A stretch of 64,000 bases of DNA from Bradysia coprophila. Taxonomy: Eukaryota > Arthropoda > Insecta > Diptera > Sciaridae. The translations under genes were made by a program, and so were the position numbers. The stretch's first letter is position 1; every line of letters begins with the position of its first letter. Positions 1-11,895 of this stretch are shown in pieces. Where the stretch lies: positions 2,418,001 to 2,482,000 of the forward strand of contig NW_023503616.1 in NCBI RefSeq assembly GCF_014529535.1, read 5' to 3'. The notes beneath the pieces are model-generated. The model saw nothing but the letters and a program-made list of their open reading frames with translations, ran no database searches and had not been told where the DNA came from.

Positions 1-321
1 AACGGATAAATTTCTTCTAATTTTCTAGTTTTCCGTCGACTATTATAAATCGTAGTATAGTATGATTGCAAGAAAAACGTACTACTATCAAAGGAATCGA
101 GATGCTTTTCCAACCTATGCTTACGAGAGAATGTAAACCCAGTGCACCTGCTTATATGTATGCATCAAGCTCGTTATGTCCGAAAAAATAATTCGTCTGC
201 AAGAAAAATCGGCTCATTTATCTTTTCCGCGTTGCTCGTGTCGCTTCGAAGTTTTTTGTGCGCTGTGCATTTTTCCGAAAAGGACGCCAACTAAGCTGTG
301 AAACAGTTTCATCTTGATCAG

Positions 322-1227
322 GTATGAGCGATTGAATTTACTTTTTTCTATTAGAATTTAGTCGGTTTGTTCTGATACAAGTGCCTGAAGTGACGGTAAA
401 ATATTTAGCGCGACCAACTTTCACGAAACATTCTTACTTCGATTGATCGAGCGTGGTCATCAATTGTAAAAGAAAAGGTAAAAGGTGTCCTAGTGCCTAA
501 TCGAGCAAAGAAAATAAGAATTGATTGGTATCAGTAAAAAAGTTTAGTTTTTTGTTGTTCTGATGTTTCAGCAATAAGTAATTTGTGAAATACGCATGGC
601 ATCCAGAAAACTTTCGAATAGCGTGTTCTCGTCCATTTTTAAGTGAAGCAGAGTTTGCATTGTTGTAAACGGGCTATTCCGTTTTCCGTTGTACAAAACG
701 GTTTTGTCGTGTTTTGGGCATTATAACTGATCGGCTTTTTTTGATAAAAATGTTAATTTTCGTACGGGCATGTATGAATTTGAGGTTATGTTAAGCATTG
801 AAAAAACAATGCACGAAGTAACAACAATGTTCTTCTTGCGAAAAATTCGGATTATTGTGCATTGCATATCATCAACATTTTGGAGGGAAATTAACCTAAA
901 AAATGTTGACGTTTGGGAAAACGAAGTTGTGACACAAAGTTCAAATAAACTTCAGTTCGTTTTCTTCAATTACCCATAATAAAACTGTTTACTAGCCCAG
1001 AATGGCTCAAGCCCGAATTCAGACAGTCAAAACCTTTTCAATCAAGTTTCACTTCAATCATCAGCACAGTACGTAGGACCTCCGATGTACGTTAGCCATT
1101 CAGCTGAACCGAACCGAACAGAACCGTTAAGTCTCTCTTTGACCATAATCCGTCTACTACTCGTCCTAAAATCGCTGAACATTTTTTAACAACAAAAACT
1201 TTGACAGTTTTTCAATTTCGATTTCAG
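322..1227 (+). other. vas: Candidate 5' UTR intron of vasa
   Basis: A donor CAG|GTATGAG at 321/322 and an acceptor TTTCAG at 1222-1227, nine bases before the vasa start codon, would define a non-coding first exon ending at 321 and a 906-base 5' UTR intron. The stretch itself has no convincing coding region; an ORF at 770-979 starts and stops at random and has no recognisable domain. The transcription start is not visible, so the first exon boundary is inference. Confidence 0.45.
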
Positions 1228-1236
1228 ATTCCAAAC

Positions 1237-3760
1237 ATGGCATCCACATTTGACAATACTTACGTAAGCATGGAATTTAGTTTTTTTTAAATTTTTTGTT
1301 AAATTTAGCTGAAAAGATGTGAAATTGGGATTCTTAAGTGAACCATAAAACTAAATTTCGTCATTCTTTTTCTTAGGGATTCGGAAGTTCAAGAGCGTCT
1401 GACTTAAATAGCGGTGGATATCAGCCTCGTCGTTCCAATTGGATTTGTTCAAATTCCAGCTGCGCAGCAACTAACTTCGGTAATCGGGATGAGTGCTTCA
1501 AATGTCATGAAGAAAAAGGGGATGCTGTAGATGCTCCGGCCGACTCCAACTTTAAACCGCGTCAGCGAACTGAATGGATTTGCACCGATACCAGTTGTGC
1601 AACGAAAAACTTTGGACACCGTACCGAATGTTTTAAATGCTACGCAGCGAAAGGTGATGCCGAAGATGTTGCAGCCGAGCCATATAAGCCTCGTGCAAGC
1701 GATTGGATTTGCACCAACTCAAGCTGTGCCCTCAAAAACTTTGGCAATCGATTTGAATGCTTTAAGTGTCATGAACCGAAGGGCGACGCACAAGATGCTC
1801 CTGAAGATTATACACCGCCGGCGCGTCAGAAAATGGAATGGTACTGCACTGATTCCAGTTGTGGAGCGAGAAATTTCCAGAGTCGAACCGAATGCTTCAA
1901 GTGTAGCGAACCGAAAGGTGATGCCCAAGATGTTCCAGCTGACTCTTCGGGTGGAAACAAAACTCGTGCGAACGATTGGATTTGTACAAACTCCAGCTGT
2001 GGAGTTAAGAATTTCGGCAGTCGAAACGAATGCTTTAAATGTCAAGAACCGAAGGGAGACGCACAAGATGCGCCAGAAGATTCATCGGGCGGCAATCGTC
2101 CCAAAGACTGGATTTGCTCAAGCTCCAGTTGCGGAGTAAAAAATTTTGCAAGTCGCAGTGAATGTTTCAAGTGTTCGGAACCGAAGGGAGATGCTCAAGA
2201 CGCACCTGACTCAGGAACTGGCGGTGCACAGGATGATAAGCCGAAGGAATCGTATATTCCGACAGAAGCCAATGAAGACGAGATATTCACCATGAATATT
2301 GCTGCTGGCATTAACTTTTGCAAACTGCAAGATATTCCCGTTACAGTAACCGGCGACAATGTACCACCACCATGCAGAAATTTCGCTGAAGCAGATCTTC
2401 GCCCGTTTGTCCTCGAAAATATTACGAGAAGTGGCTATACTACCCCTACACCGGTACAACAGAATGCTATTCCGATTATATCTTCCGGACGAGATTTGAT
2501 GGCCTGTGCTCAAACTGGTTCGGGAAAAACTGCCGCATTCCTTATACCGATCATCAACAAACTATTGACGGACGAGCGTGATATGATGCCTGGGAGTCCG
2601 CATGTTTTAATCGTTTCTCCCACTAGAGAATTAGTGACTCAGGTAAGCAAAGATTATGCAGGCACATTGTTAACTTAACCGGAGATTTAACATTCATTTT
2701 CCATTTGCAAAGATTTACTACGAAGCAAAGAAATTTTCTGCCGGCAGCTTTCTCAAAGTCTGCCAAATTTATGGAGGCACCGTAACGAGCCATCAAAGTT
2801 CTAACCTTGCTGTAAGTGTCATCAATTGATTCTCAACGAACGTTTGACTATTATTTCGTGAACTTTAGCACGGCTGTCATATTTTGGTGGCTACACCTGG
2901 ACGTTTGCAACATTTCTTGGACAGCGGATACGTCGATTTTAAAGCTATCCGTTTTGCTGTACTTGATGAGGCCGATCGCATGCTGGACATGGGCTTCGTA
3001 GAAGCCGCTGAGAAAATTATGGGACATCCGACAATGGTTCCAGTTGGAACACGACAAACGCTCATGTTTTCCGCAACATTTGCTGAGGAAGTGAAGACTT
3101 TGGCCGCCAAGTATCTCCATGATTATCTGTTCTTGGCCATTGGTGTCGTTGGTGGCGCTTCGCAGGACGTCGAACAGATCATCCACGCGGTTCCAAAACT
3201 TGAGAAGAGAGAGAAATTAACCGAAATTCTCGACGCTGAAGATCCGAGCGGTACAATTGTTTTCGTTGCGACACAACGGACTGCTGACTTTTTGGCCACA
3301 TTGATGTCGGAGTCGAAACATCCAACAACATCGATTCATGGTGCTCGATTGCAGAGTCAACGGGAACAAGCCCTTCGTGATTTCAAATCGAATAACATGA
3401 AAATTTTAATTGCAACGTCAGTTGCTGCCCGCGGTTTAGACATACCGAACGTGAGCCACGTTATAAATTATGATCTGCCCAAGGAAATTGACGACTATGT
3501 TCACCGTATTGGAAGAACTGGACGCGTCGGAAACAAAGGAAAAGCGACTAGTTTCTACGATGAAGAACAGGTAAGATTTTCAGACGTACGTCGTTGTTAC
3601 CATGTTCAATTCCAATTTTCTTTTTCAAATCAAGGATGCATCGCTTGTACCCGATTTGATAAAAGTATTGGAAGGAGCAGGCCAGACTGTTCCCGATTTT
3701 CTGCAAGGCGGTGGCGGTGGACAAACCGGCGGAGGCAACGCGGATGATGAGGAGTGGTAA
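1237..3760 (+). CDS. vas: Vasa-type DEAD-box RNA helicase with six RanBP2-type zinc fingers
   Basis: ATP-dependent RNA helicase of the Vasa/DDX4 family, which acts in germ-plasm and nuage granules in piRNA processing and translation control. Exons by splice signals and phase: 1237-1263, 1377-2642, 2713-2811, 2869-3570, 3635-3760; all junctions are phase 0 and give 739 aa. The first ATG follows the acceptor at 1227 and gives MASTFDNTY. Residues ~31-275 hold six copies of W-x-C-x4-C-x3-N-x6-C-x2-C, starting near 31, 76, 119, 164, 210 and 254, joined by acidic linkers (EPKGDAQDAPEDSSGG). The helicase core follows: Q motif near 345-370, AQTGSGKT near 387, PTRELVTQ, DEAD at 497, SAT, RGLDI and HRIGRTGR. 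The tail ends in Gly-rich sequence and DDEEW, the usual Vasa acidic/Trp terminus. The core (for example IHGARLQSQREQALRDFKS) is strikingly Vasa-like rather than Belle/DDX3. RGG repeats expected at the N-terminus are absent and the zinc fingers take their place. Confidence 0.95.
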
Positions 3761-4536
3761 TCGTTCCATCTTTTTTCGCTTTCGTTCTTTTTTTTTCTGA
3801 CGGATATCATTTCCTTAACCTTATTTTACTTGAATTACAAATCGGAATGAAAAAAAAAGAAATTTAGAATCCAGAGAGATTCAATCATTTTTGATTGTAG
3901 CTAGTTAACTACAATAAGACTTTGTTTATCGGAAATATAATGTTTGACGCAAATATCAATTATTTTGCAATTGAAATCGCGTGTTTCTTTCATATTTTGC
4001 CATTGTATCGTTAGGTAACTTGGTTAGGAGTACCTAAATGTACATTGTTAAGCTGTACCAATGTAAGTATCAACCGTGCAAGTTAGCGATTTGTGACCTC
4101 TTTTTTTTATTATTTCGTATGGTGACCTCTTGATATGAATAGGAAGAATCCAAATGCATTCACTTAGCCTGTTCAAGAAAATATTTTCGATCTTGAGTAC
4201 TCGCGAACAAAATTTCACCCGCTCAGCTGAGAGAAATTGTAATTTTTATTAAGATTAACACAACAATTGAACTATCATAGCATGTAAGCTTTCTTTAGTA
4301 GCTTTCTAATCAGATTATTTACGGATTGATTTCCAACAATAATCTGTCGACATTGCATCGTGCCACACATTTTTTGTAATTTATCGTTCAATTCATACCT
4401 ATCCTGCCTTCCCTATCCTACCCTTATTGGCTCGGCATGAAAGATCATATTTTCTGATTCCATTCCTTCAATTCAGTGCCAATTATAATAAGTCTTAGAG
4501 GTAGAAAAGAAGTTAGATTTCGGTTGTTTTTCAAGT

Positions 4537-4617
4537 CAAGAGTTTAACTCTTGTGGAATTGAATTCAATTCCACAATTTTTTTTTGCCATTTTTTCGTCT
4601 TAGAATTCTCTAATAAA
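4537..4617 (+). promoter_or_regulatory. Two adjacent palindromes and poly(A) signal downstream of vasa
   Basis: 4537-4553 is an 8+1+8 inverted repeat (CAAGAGTT/AACTCTTG) and 4551-4576 is a perfect 26-bp palindrome centred on GAATTC. They overlap slightly. The first AATAAA after the vasa stop is at 4612-4617, so both probably lie in the vasa 3' UTR and could fold in the mRNA. The UTR extent is inferred. Confidence 0.5.
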
Positions 4618-5285
4618 TTTTGCTGAAGATCAAAATTCGACCAACAAATTGACGGCCTACATATTAAAGTCATGTAGTTACCAATGTATGGGTTATATAC
4701 GAGTAAATTTTTAACAGGTCTGCGTCCTATACGAGCAAACTGAACATCTTTAATTGATCATCAAACCTTTAGTTGGATATTTAGTTAGAAAAATTGGCAT
4801 GTGGCGCAATCACTGGTAGCTACAGTCATTTAGTGTATCCAATTCACGTGTTAAGCAGGTGATTTGAAATTTTTCTTTTGACGAGTGAAAATACAATCAT
4901 CCCATTCGGGCCGGACTAGTTCCTCAAATAATCAAAAATGTCTGGCAAATTCACCCCAATTCGATTACAACATTCTCAATAGACCAACAATCCAATTTTT
5001 CATGGCTTTACGCCAACTACGAAAAAATAGTTTCCGAAGAGAACTGTTTCAGACGGTGTAATTATTGTATTTAAAATCTAGAAGTTAATCCAGATAATTG
5101 TATAAAAATCAAAACATTAAAAGCGTTGTATCTTGTACAACCTTCAAGTTTCCCCGAGGTTAATTTGCAAGGAACGTGAAATTTCGTCAATAGTCATTGA
5201 CTATTAGTCAAGGACCAAGAAAAGTTATCTTGCATCTCTTCAGTTTATAGAAGAACTACATCCACATAAGCACAGTCAACATTTT

Positions 5286-5347
5286 AATTTAGTTTTGTTT
5301 TGAAGAGAATTATTTAAAAATAATTCTCTTCAAAACGAAACTAAATT
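5286..5347. repeat. Near-perfect 30-bp-arm palindrome
   Basis: Arms 5286-5315 and 5318-5347 are reverse complements with a single mismatch and a 2-base spacer (AA). It may be the remnant of a small foldback element; no target duplication was found. Confidence 0.7.
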
Positions 5348-5480
5348 TTACAAGATTTATAGCTCACCCTGGACTCTGTTTATTTTCATAATCTCAGTTT
5401 TCCTCAGTTAAACTCGAAAGTTTCAATGTTTTCAATTACTTAACCTTCTATAGTCAGCAAGAGTGTCTTTTTATTCTAAG

Positions 5481-5713
5481 AGTAATTATACCTAGAGAGG
5501 AAATTTCGAACAAAATTACGTAAAATATGTGGTCCCAACATCAAATACGAAATGTTTATTGGTATAATTGGTCTTAATTAAGAGGGCGAATTGTACTATC
5601 AAAACCGAACGTATAGATGTATTGGTGTAAAATTATACGAAATGTGTATCTTATACAAACTGATGTTGGGACCATATTTCGTCGTACAAATTTCCTCTCT
5701 AGGTATAATTACT
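5481..5713. mobile_element. Miniature inverted-repeat element, 233 bp, CTAAG duplication
   Basis: The ends AGTAATTATACCTAGAGAGG and its reverse complement form terminal inverted repeats that stay alignable for about 60 bp (both contain TGGTCCCAACATCA). The same 5 bases, CTAAG, lie immediately outside both ends (5476-5480 and 5714-5718), consistent with a 5-bp target duplication. It has no coding capacity, so it is non-autonomous. The superfamily cannot be assigned from this alone. Confidence 0.75.
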
Positions 5714-6542
5714 CTAAGTTTTTATTTACCTAATTTGTGTAAAATATATCCCTGTGTTTGATACAAAATCTTGTACTTCATTTGTTTTAACTAAACATTT
5801 TACAATATCAGAGAACAGCAGCATGAGTTTTTGTTGTTACTATCGATAACAAATGATTGGTAAAAATCAATGTCACACTACCCCTGACTTTAATTCGTCG
5901 TTGTCGATAACAGATGACATTAGTCGTTCATAAAAAAAATGAATCAAAATTAGCTAACACCTCGATAGTAAATATCCATTATTCCATATTATTTACCTTC
6001 ATTCCTTTATTTAGGTTATCCGATATGAATATGTTTTCCTTATCGCACATGAACATCAATGTCAGTTTACATTTTTAACATTCAAACAGTAAATACAATT
6101 TTCTCGGACGAGTGCACGAAACGGATCACGATACACAAATCTTGATATGTAAGCCTAATAATCTTGTCTCAAGCTATTCCACTTGTCTAATCCAAACATG
6201 TTTTTTTAGACCATTACAATACACCATAATAATAAACCAATTCAAAAACTGATCTCTTAATCCACCAGTAATCCGCTCTATAAATTTTCTGTCTGACTGA
6301 ATGACAGCCTTAATATATCGGAAACGTATTTTTTCTTTTAAATAAAAGTGAGCAAGTTAATCGATAAATTTATGCACGACAAAATGTTTTTAATCGAAAA
6401 TTCACTTTCGATATTTATACTAAATGGATTCGATACATATTCAATTTGTAGCACAGCCACTCGTGATATATAATACTTAACTCTAATTGTTGCACACAAT
6501 CACTTAATTTATGCTATCAATCGTTAAGTTTTATTTTAACCT

Positions 6543-6732
6543 CTCATAGGCGGCAAGCATATCATTACGATACTTGTGGAATCTGTCGGTTATTTGATTT
6601 GTTCTTAGTTTTTTCAAAATCGATTCAAATAAAATCTTACACTTTATGTGGTTTAACTTGCATTCTGCTATATAAGACGATTGTAGCCAGTGTTCATTAT
6701 TTATTTTTGCCGTGGTTTTCGATAACAAATGA
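6543..6732 (+). repeat. Dispersed repeat family A copy
   Basis: This copy begins with the family start (GGCGGCAAGC) and ends with GATAACAAATGA. It contains the internal landmarks GTGGAATCTGT and a TATAAGAC-like segment. The family is described at 15375-15552. Confidence 0.6.
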
Positions 6733-8448
6733 TTATAGCCGTCCGTATAAGGTTAAACAAAATCAAAGATCTCAGACGATCGATGCACAAAACTATCAGA
6801 TCAAAACAATCCGATCATAATCACATCGTATTGGATTGAATACCCGTGTGAAACTAAAGTAAATTCATACAAATGAACATGTCAAAACGAATTCTCCATA
6901 TGAAAATTATGTTTATATGTACGAGAGTATCATTTCGGATTTTGTCGATTGGTTGCTAAGAGGCGGTGCTAAAGTTGTGTTAAATTTTTACGCCCATCTT
7001 ATATGTTTCCTCTTCCTTTCGTTATATATATACAAAATACAGCTGGATGAGTGTACGCTACACGACGTTAAAGATTTTTTTTCTCGGTTCGTTTTTCTCG
7101 TTTCGTTTTGTTTTATTTGGTTGTTCTGTTGTGATAAATTTTGCGCCAGAGCTGTTACGAGAATAATGAATTGATGTTGAAAGATGTTTTTTTCTCCTGA
7201 ATTTGTAGACTCAATGCATGGCTTTGATACACTCTTTTCTGATTTTCTTTTTAATGAAAAGTACGACATATGTGTCTAGTCAAAATAAGTGAAACATTTG
7301 AAAAGTAGCGATAAACTAACTGAAATTTATGAGGTATACATCCTTTTACGTGTATAGTTTTATATTCCCACACCGAATTTACTTGGAAAGCAATCATCGC
7401 GCAAAGTGCCGGTAAATGAATTATTTTCATATTTTCTGGGAACGTTTTCCTTAACTTGATTATGATTGATTTATCCCTTGTGAAATTAATTAATAAAATA
7501 AATAGTTAGTCATCTGTCACCATCAACGACGATGGAAAAAATAGACGACGAGCTATGGTTAAAATATTAGCTTGGGATAATTTATTTCTGCAACGAGCTC
7601 TAGTTAGTGTTATTTTCTACGTAGGAAAATGCAAGATGTGTAGTAAAACCCTGTGTGCCGGACTAGAGAAATAACAGATATAAGGTTTCCACTCGCTGCG
7701 CCCCTGGCAAACTCGTTTTACTACGTTTAGCTTGTATGGTTGGACTTTATACTGGTCAAAGTAAAGATCTCTGAAGTATTACGTCATATACTACTATGCG
7801 CTGTTTACAACTACCTTTTTCAGACGGCAGAAAAATCTGTTATCACCAGTATAGACAAACATAAACGATGATCTATGACTAATATGATCTTGTGCAGCAT
7901 AAATTACGTTAAACCTAATGAAGTAAATTATCATTTAGATATAAATCTGTTAAAATTACTTTGATCCTGTGAAGTGACAGATCCGTTAAAGGTGAAAGAC
8001 ACCATCTGCTGATAACAGCAAAAAAAACATCATGGGTTAGGAAGGCAAAAGTTTTGATAATGAACTTCGCCAATAAATCAGCCAATGTTGAGCTATAATT
8101 TGGAATTTAATCGCCATTATTTTCGCACCGGAATTATTCACAGAGTGTTTGTAGTTTCCATTAAGGATATTAAATGCCAATAAAATTTGACTGATTACCA
8201 TAATTTATTAAAAACCAGGAACCAGGTAACCGCCTGAACTGGAAAACTGAATTGAGTTTCTTCTTTAAATTCTTAGAAATGGATCAAGTTGGTTAGTTTA
8301 TTTTCTATATCAAATGTAATTTGTTAAGCAGAGAGTAACGAAATAGCTATCATTGCTTAACTGTACAGTCTAGCAGTTATCGATAACAATAAGCGAATCT
8401 GCGACTATATGTATTTTTCATGTTTCACGAAATACTTTCGACGCGCCC

Positions 8449-8545
8449 TCAGCATGTAAAATCCATAACTCAGGACAAAAATTAAAAGTCTCGTTTTTTA
8501 TGTTAAACGACTTCGGCTACGCCTCGGATCAACAAAATTCACACG
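8449..8545 (-). repeat. Partial copy of the hairpin element seen at 30192-30413
   Basis: GCCCTCAGCATGTAAAATCC at the left edge, followed by AAAAGTCTCGTTTT and a CG-rich core (CGGCTACGCCTCGGATC), matches the reverse complement of parts of the 30192-30413 element. It is shorter and rearranged relative to that copy. Confidence 0.45.
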
Positions 8546-11195
8546 ACAAATTTGTACTTAGGAATTTGCCGCCGGTATATCATCTGTTATCGACACAAAC
8601 GACAAGAATAATGACCTCTAGGTAACGTTGTCTTGTATGGTAAAATACATGATACAAATCAAATGAAATCTTTCACGTAAATACGTAGACAAAATCAAGT
8701 AATTAATTCGATAACTGTTCTTAGAAGCATCTTTAAAACGATAAACTTTTAGAAACTATTGATTTTACTTTTTCCTCTAGAACACAAAACTAAAATAGAA
8801 AGTTTCGCTTCTCACCGAAGTCAAGTGGAAGATATTTCACTGAACAAATCCCTCAAGGGTACACACGCTCTGAATTAAGGTGCAAAATCAGTGGATTCAG
8901 AAGTATAATTTACTTATATTTGCTCATCGTCAATGAATTTAAATAAATAAATTGGAAATTGCTCATTGCTGATACATTCTATGTAATAGTCGCACGTGTT
9001 ACAGCCACGTGCATTACTTTTTATTATGCTTTGCCAACACGAATATTTATCTGATCGCATATAATATTCGTCTATTGAATTGTAATCATATGGTTTAGGT
9101 TTTGCTAATCTTGTACACAATGTTTTGGGTGAACTGAATGGACAATATGATTAATTTAGATTGGTTCTGATAATTCTGTGAATGAAATGGCTTTAATGTA
9201 TTCTTTCGTTTACGTTTATTTCTCGGAAATTTTCGAATAAAACTTGCATAATCAAGCAATTTACTTGTTCGATGGAGTGAGGGATAGATTTGATTTAGTT
9301 AGTTGAAACAAGTTGACTTTCGATGAGTAAGACCAATATTGGTTCAGTTGAATAACGGCAGACAAACCTCGTGTTGTATATCATAATTTGTGATAAGTAA
9401 CTCAATTCGTTTGAAAGACCTCCCTAAATTTCAACCTTAAAATTATGGTCTCATAGATCACAACGCATGCTTACTTCTTCAAAATCCTTAAGTTTTGTTA
9501 ACCGAGCCTTCGACTGATGTTAACAGTCATCTTCAAAATCCTTTTCATTTTTACGGTAGCCCAATAATGGGAAAATCGTTTTGGCTGTGCATTAAATTAT
9601 AGTTATAGTTATACAAAGCATTCACCAATTCTAAATCTCTAAATGTTTGTACGTTACATGTACGGTACGTAGTGTCCACACAAATTAATAACACCGAACA
9701 TCAAACCATTCTCCGGTTTATCAATGATGGGAATAACAATTAAATTGTTGAGTTCCAATTCAAATACTTCGGCTGTATTGTAACAAAAGGCATTCGGAAT
9801 GATTCGAATATTTAAATTCTTATCTCAAAAATATGTTACATCAAAATGTATATTAATGATGAATCATTGGGTATGTTTTGTATGTATACCATTTGAATAT
9901 ACCTCCGACTGAGTTTATAATATGCCCGTATCGTTGCAATTTTCTTTTTTTCTTTTTATTTTTGAAACATTTCAATCATTACAAGATGCATGGGTGGTAT
10001 TAAATTGTAAATAGTTGTTGAAATGCGTTGTTATGGAGTTTGAAATACAAAATAAAATTGTCACAATCTGATAATCCATCACCAAAAAAAAATTGCAAAA
10101 ATGAATATTTTTTAACTTTACGGATCTGTATTCTCCGTATGATTTTTCATTTTCTACTTGACTGCACCCAATACAATAAACACAATGTGCCACAAAATAT
10201 TTAATTTCAAAATTTCAATTTTTTTTTTTTTTTATATTCTCCTCAATACACTGGTACTCGAACTGAAGATAATCGCATTTGAATATATTTCCTTTGTGGG
10301 AGTCTATTATTTAGGTGTAAAATGGAAATTTTATTCAAGCGTTTAAGTGAAGAAGAAAAAACCGCATGCAAAACGAGGTGAGTTTATTATTTAGCACTTT
10401 GAATAGGAAAATATGCTTATCGGCTTACATATTTAGTTACAAAGACATTGAAGTTTTACACTTTTTCACCATTCGAAATTATTGTGAGAAAAACTGAAAT
10501 GAATAGGGGTGGATCATCAGTTATCAATAAAGAAGTCAGAAATAAATCAAGAAAATAGCTAGAATAAATCAAGCAATACATTTGTCAATTTTATCGAAGT
10601 AATAAGCTAGCCATCTCTGAAGGTTAACAACCCCACAAAGACGATATTATTCGGGGCTCCAGTTAGCTTCATAATGACAAAGAATGTATGAGAATATGAG
10701 ATTCATTTCAAAATATTTGAGTAAATCGATAGGTGAAAATGATAAAAGAAAAAGATTTTGCAATGAAAAATAGCTTGATGTCTATACGTTTGACAGTGGG
10801 ATCGAGCCATGTAACCAGTGACACTAGATTGCTAGTGTAGTGCTCCAGCAGCCAATGTAGCACTCCTACTAGACACTCTGGTTCGTAGAATAATAGACGC
10901 TGACATACTTTTATCTATGCTCACAGAACTGTATTGTATTACTGCGTCACCTACACCCTTAATAAATTTCTGTAGAATCGCACTAAAAATCCGAGGAATA
11001 TCAGTTTTACAGGATTTCATGTACAGTTAAGAAAGTAATCTTTAGTTTTGTAGGATATGTACCTAGGCCCGAACTGGGTCTGTGGTCGGGTGGACTTCTT
11101 CATTTTTTGTATGGGAGAAGTATGAGGGGGAAACCACGCGAGCAAATCTTATCCCATCTATTTGCTATTGGTGACTATTGGCACATCTAATGGCA

Positions 11196-11279
11196 CACTA
11201 TTTCCTCCTGATTTCCCACTATCTCCTTCTATTTGCCCAGTATTTCCTTCTACTTACCCACTATTTCCTTCTATTGGCT
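11196..11279. repeat. 21-bp minisatellite, four units
   Basis: Four consecutive 21-bp units (11196-11216, 11217-11237, 11238-11258, 11259-11279) all start CACTAT or CAGTAT and share TTTCCTTCTA-like cores. The units differ by a few bases each. Confidence 0.75.
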
Positions 11280-11895
11280 GGTGGTATGCTTTTAATATAA
11301 GTCTATGTAAGTTTAAAATTTTGTAATGTAGTAGTTCTTTCGGCGTTTCACTACATGATTTTCTCCTGATTCTCTGATATTTCTTCAGAAGAATAATATA
11401 AGTCCTAAGTCAATAATACCAATAATTTGACTTCTGAACTGGTGCGGCCTCGAGTTACACATCTACACAAGAAAGCACTCGGTTGCATAAAGTCGGTTAG
11501 ATAATAGTACATTACGTCCGTGGATAAAAATTTTATTTTGACGAGTGGGGCTGCATTCTCACTCGTGAAACTAAAAATTTAAAACAACGTTACGTACTGT
11601 GCGTAGGCCATGTAAGTACATGCATATTTTATGTTAACAAAGTGCCATTTAAATTGCCGTAAAAAACTATTACTTCATTAGCTACTTACTTTCTCAGTGT
11701 TTTCGATTATCTGGCGATTATCTTTTAAAAGTTCTTGTGAAGCAAAAAAAAACATTTCACCTGTTTCTGTAGTAAAATCATCTTTATTATTACGTAATAT
11801 TGCGGCATTTTTCTATTTACAAATTTTGATTTTTAAAATTATTGCAATTTCAAAAAGAGAGCACATTCCTTTCAGGTTCTCCGTGCTTAAGTTCT

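Larger units (their letters stand above)
3761..11895. other. Intergenic stretch with miniature repeats
   Basis: No gene could be supported between vasa and the LIM-homeobox gene. The first ~860 bases are probably vasa 3' UTR. The rest is AT-rich, with the inverted-repeat elements, dispersed-repeat copies and a minisatellite listed separately. ORFs here (for example at 6531-6820 and 6917-7269) are low-complexity or fall in repeats and have no domain. Confidence 0.6.

Noticed and set aside
1531-2139. 202-aa plus-strand ORF overlapping vasa exon 2
   Set aside because: It is a shadow frame of the repetitive zinc-finger exon; the correct frame encodes the zinc fingers and helicase.
10832-11020. 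62-aa minus-strand ORF with Ser-rich sequence
   Set aside because: No domain, splice signals or codon pattern; likely chance.
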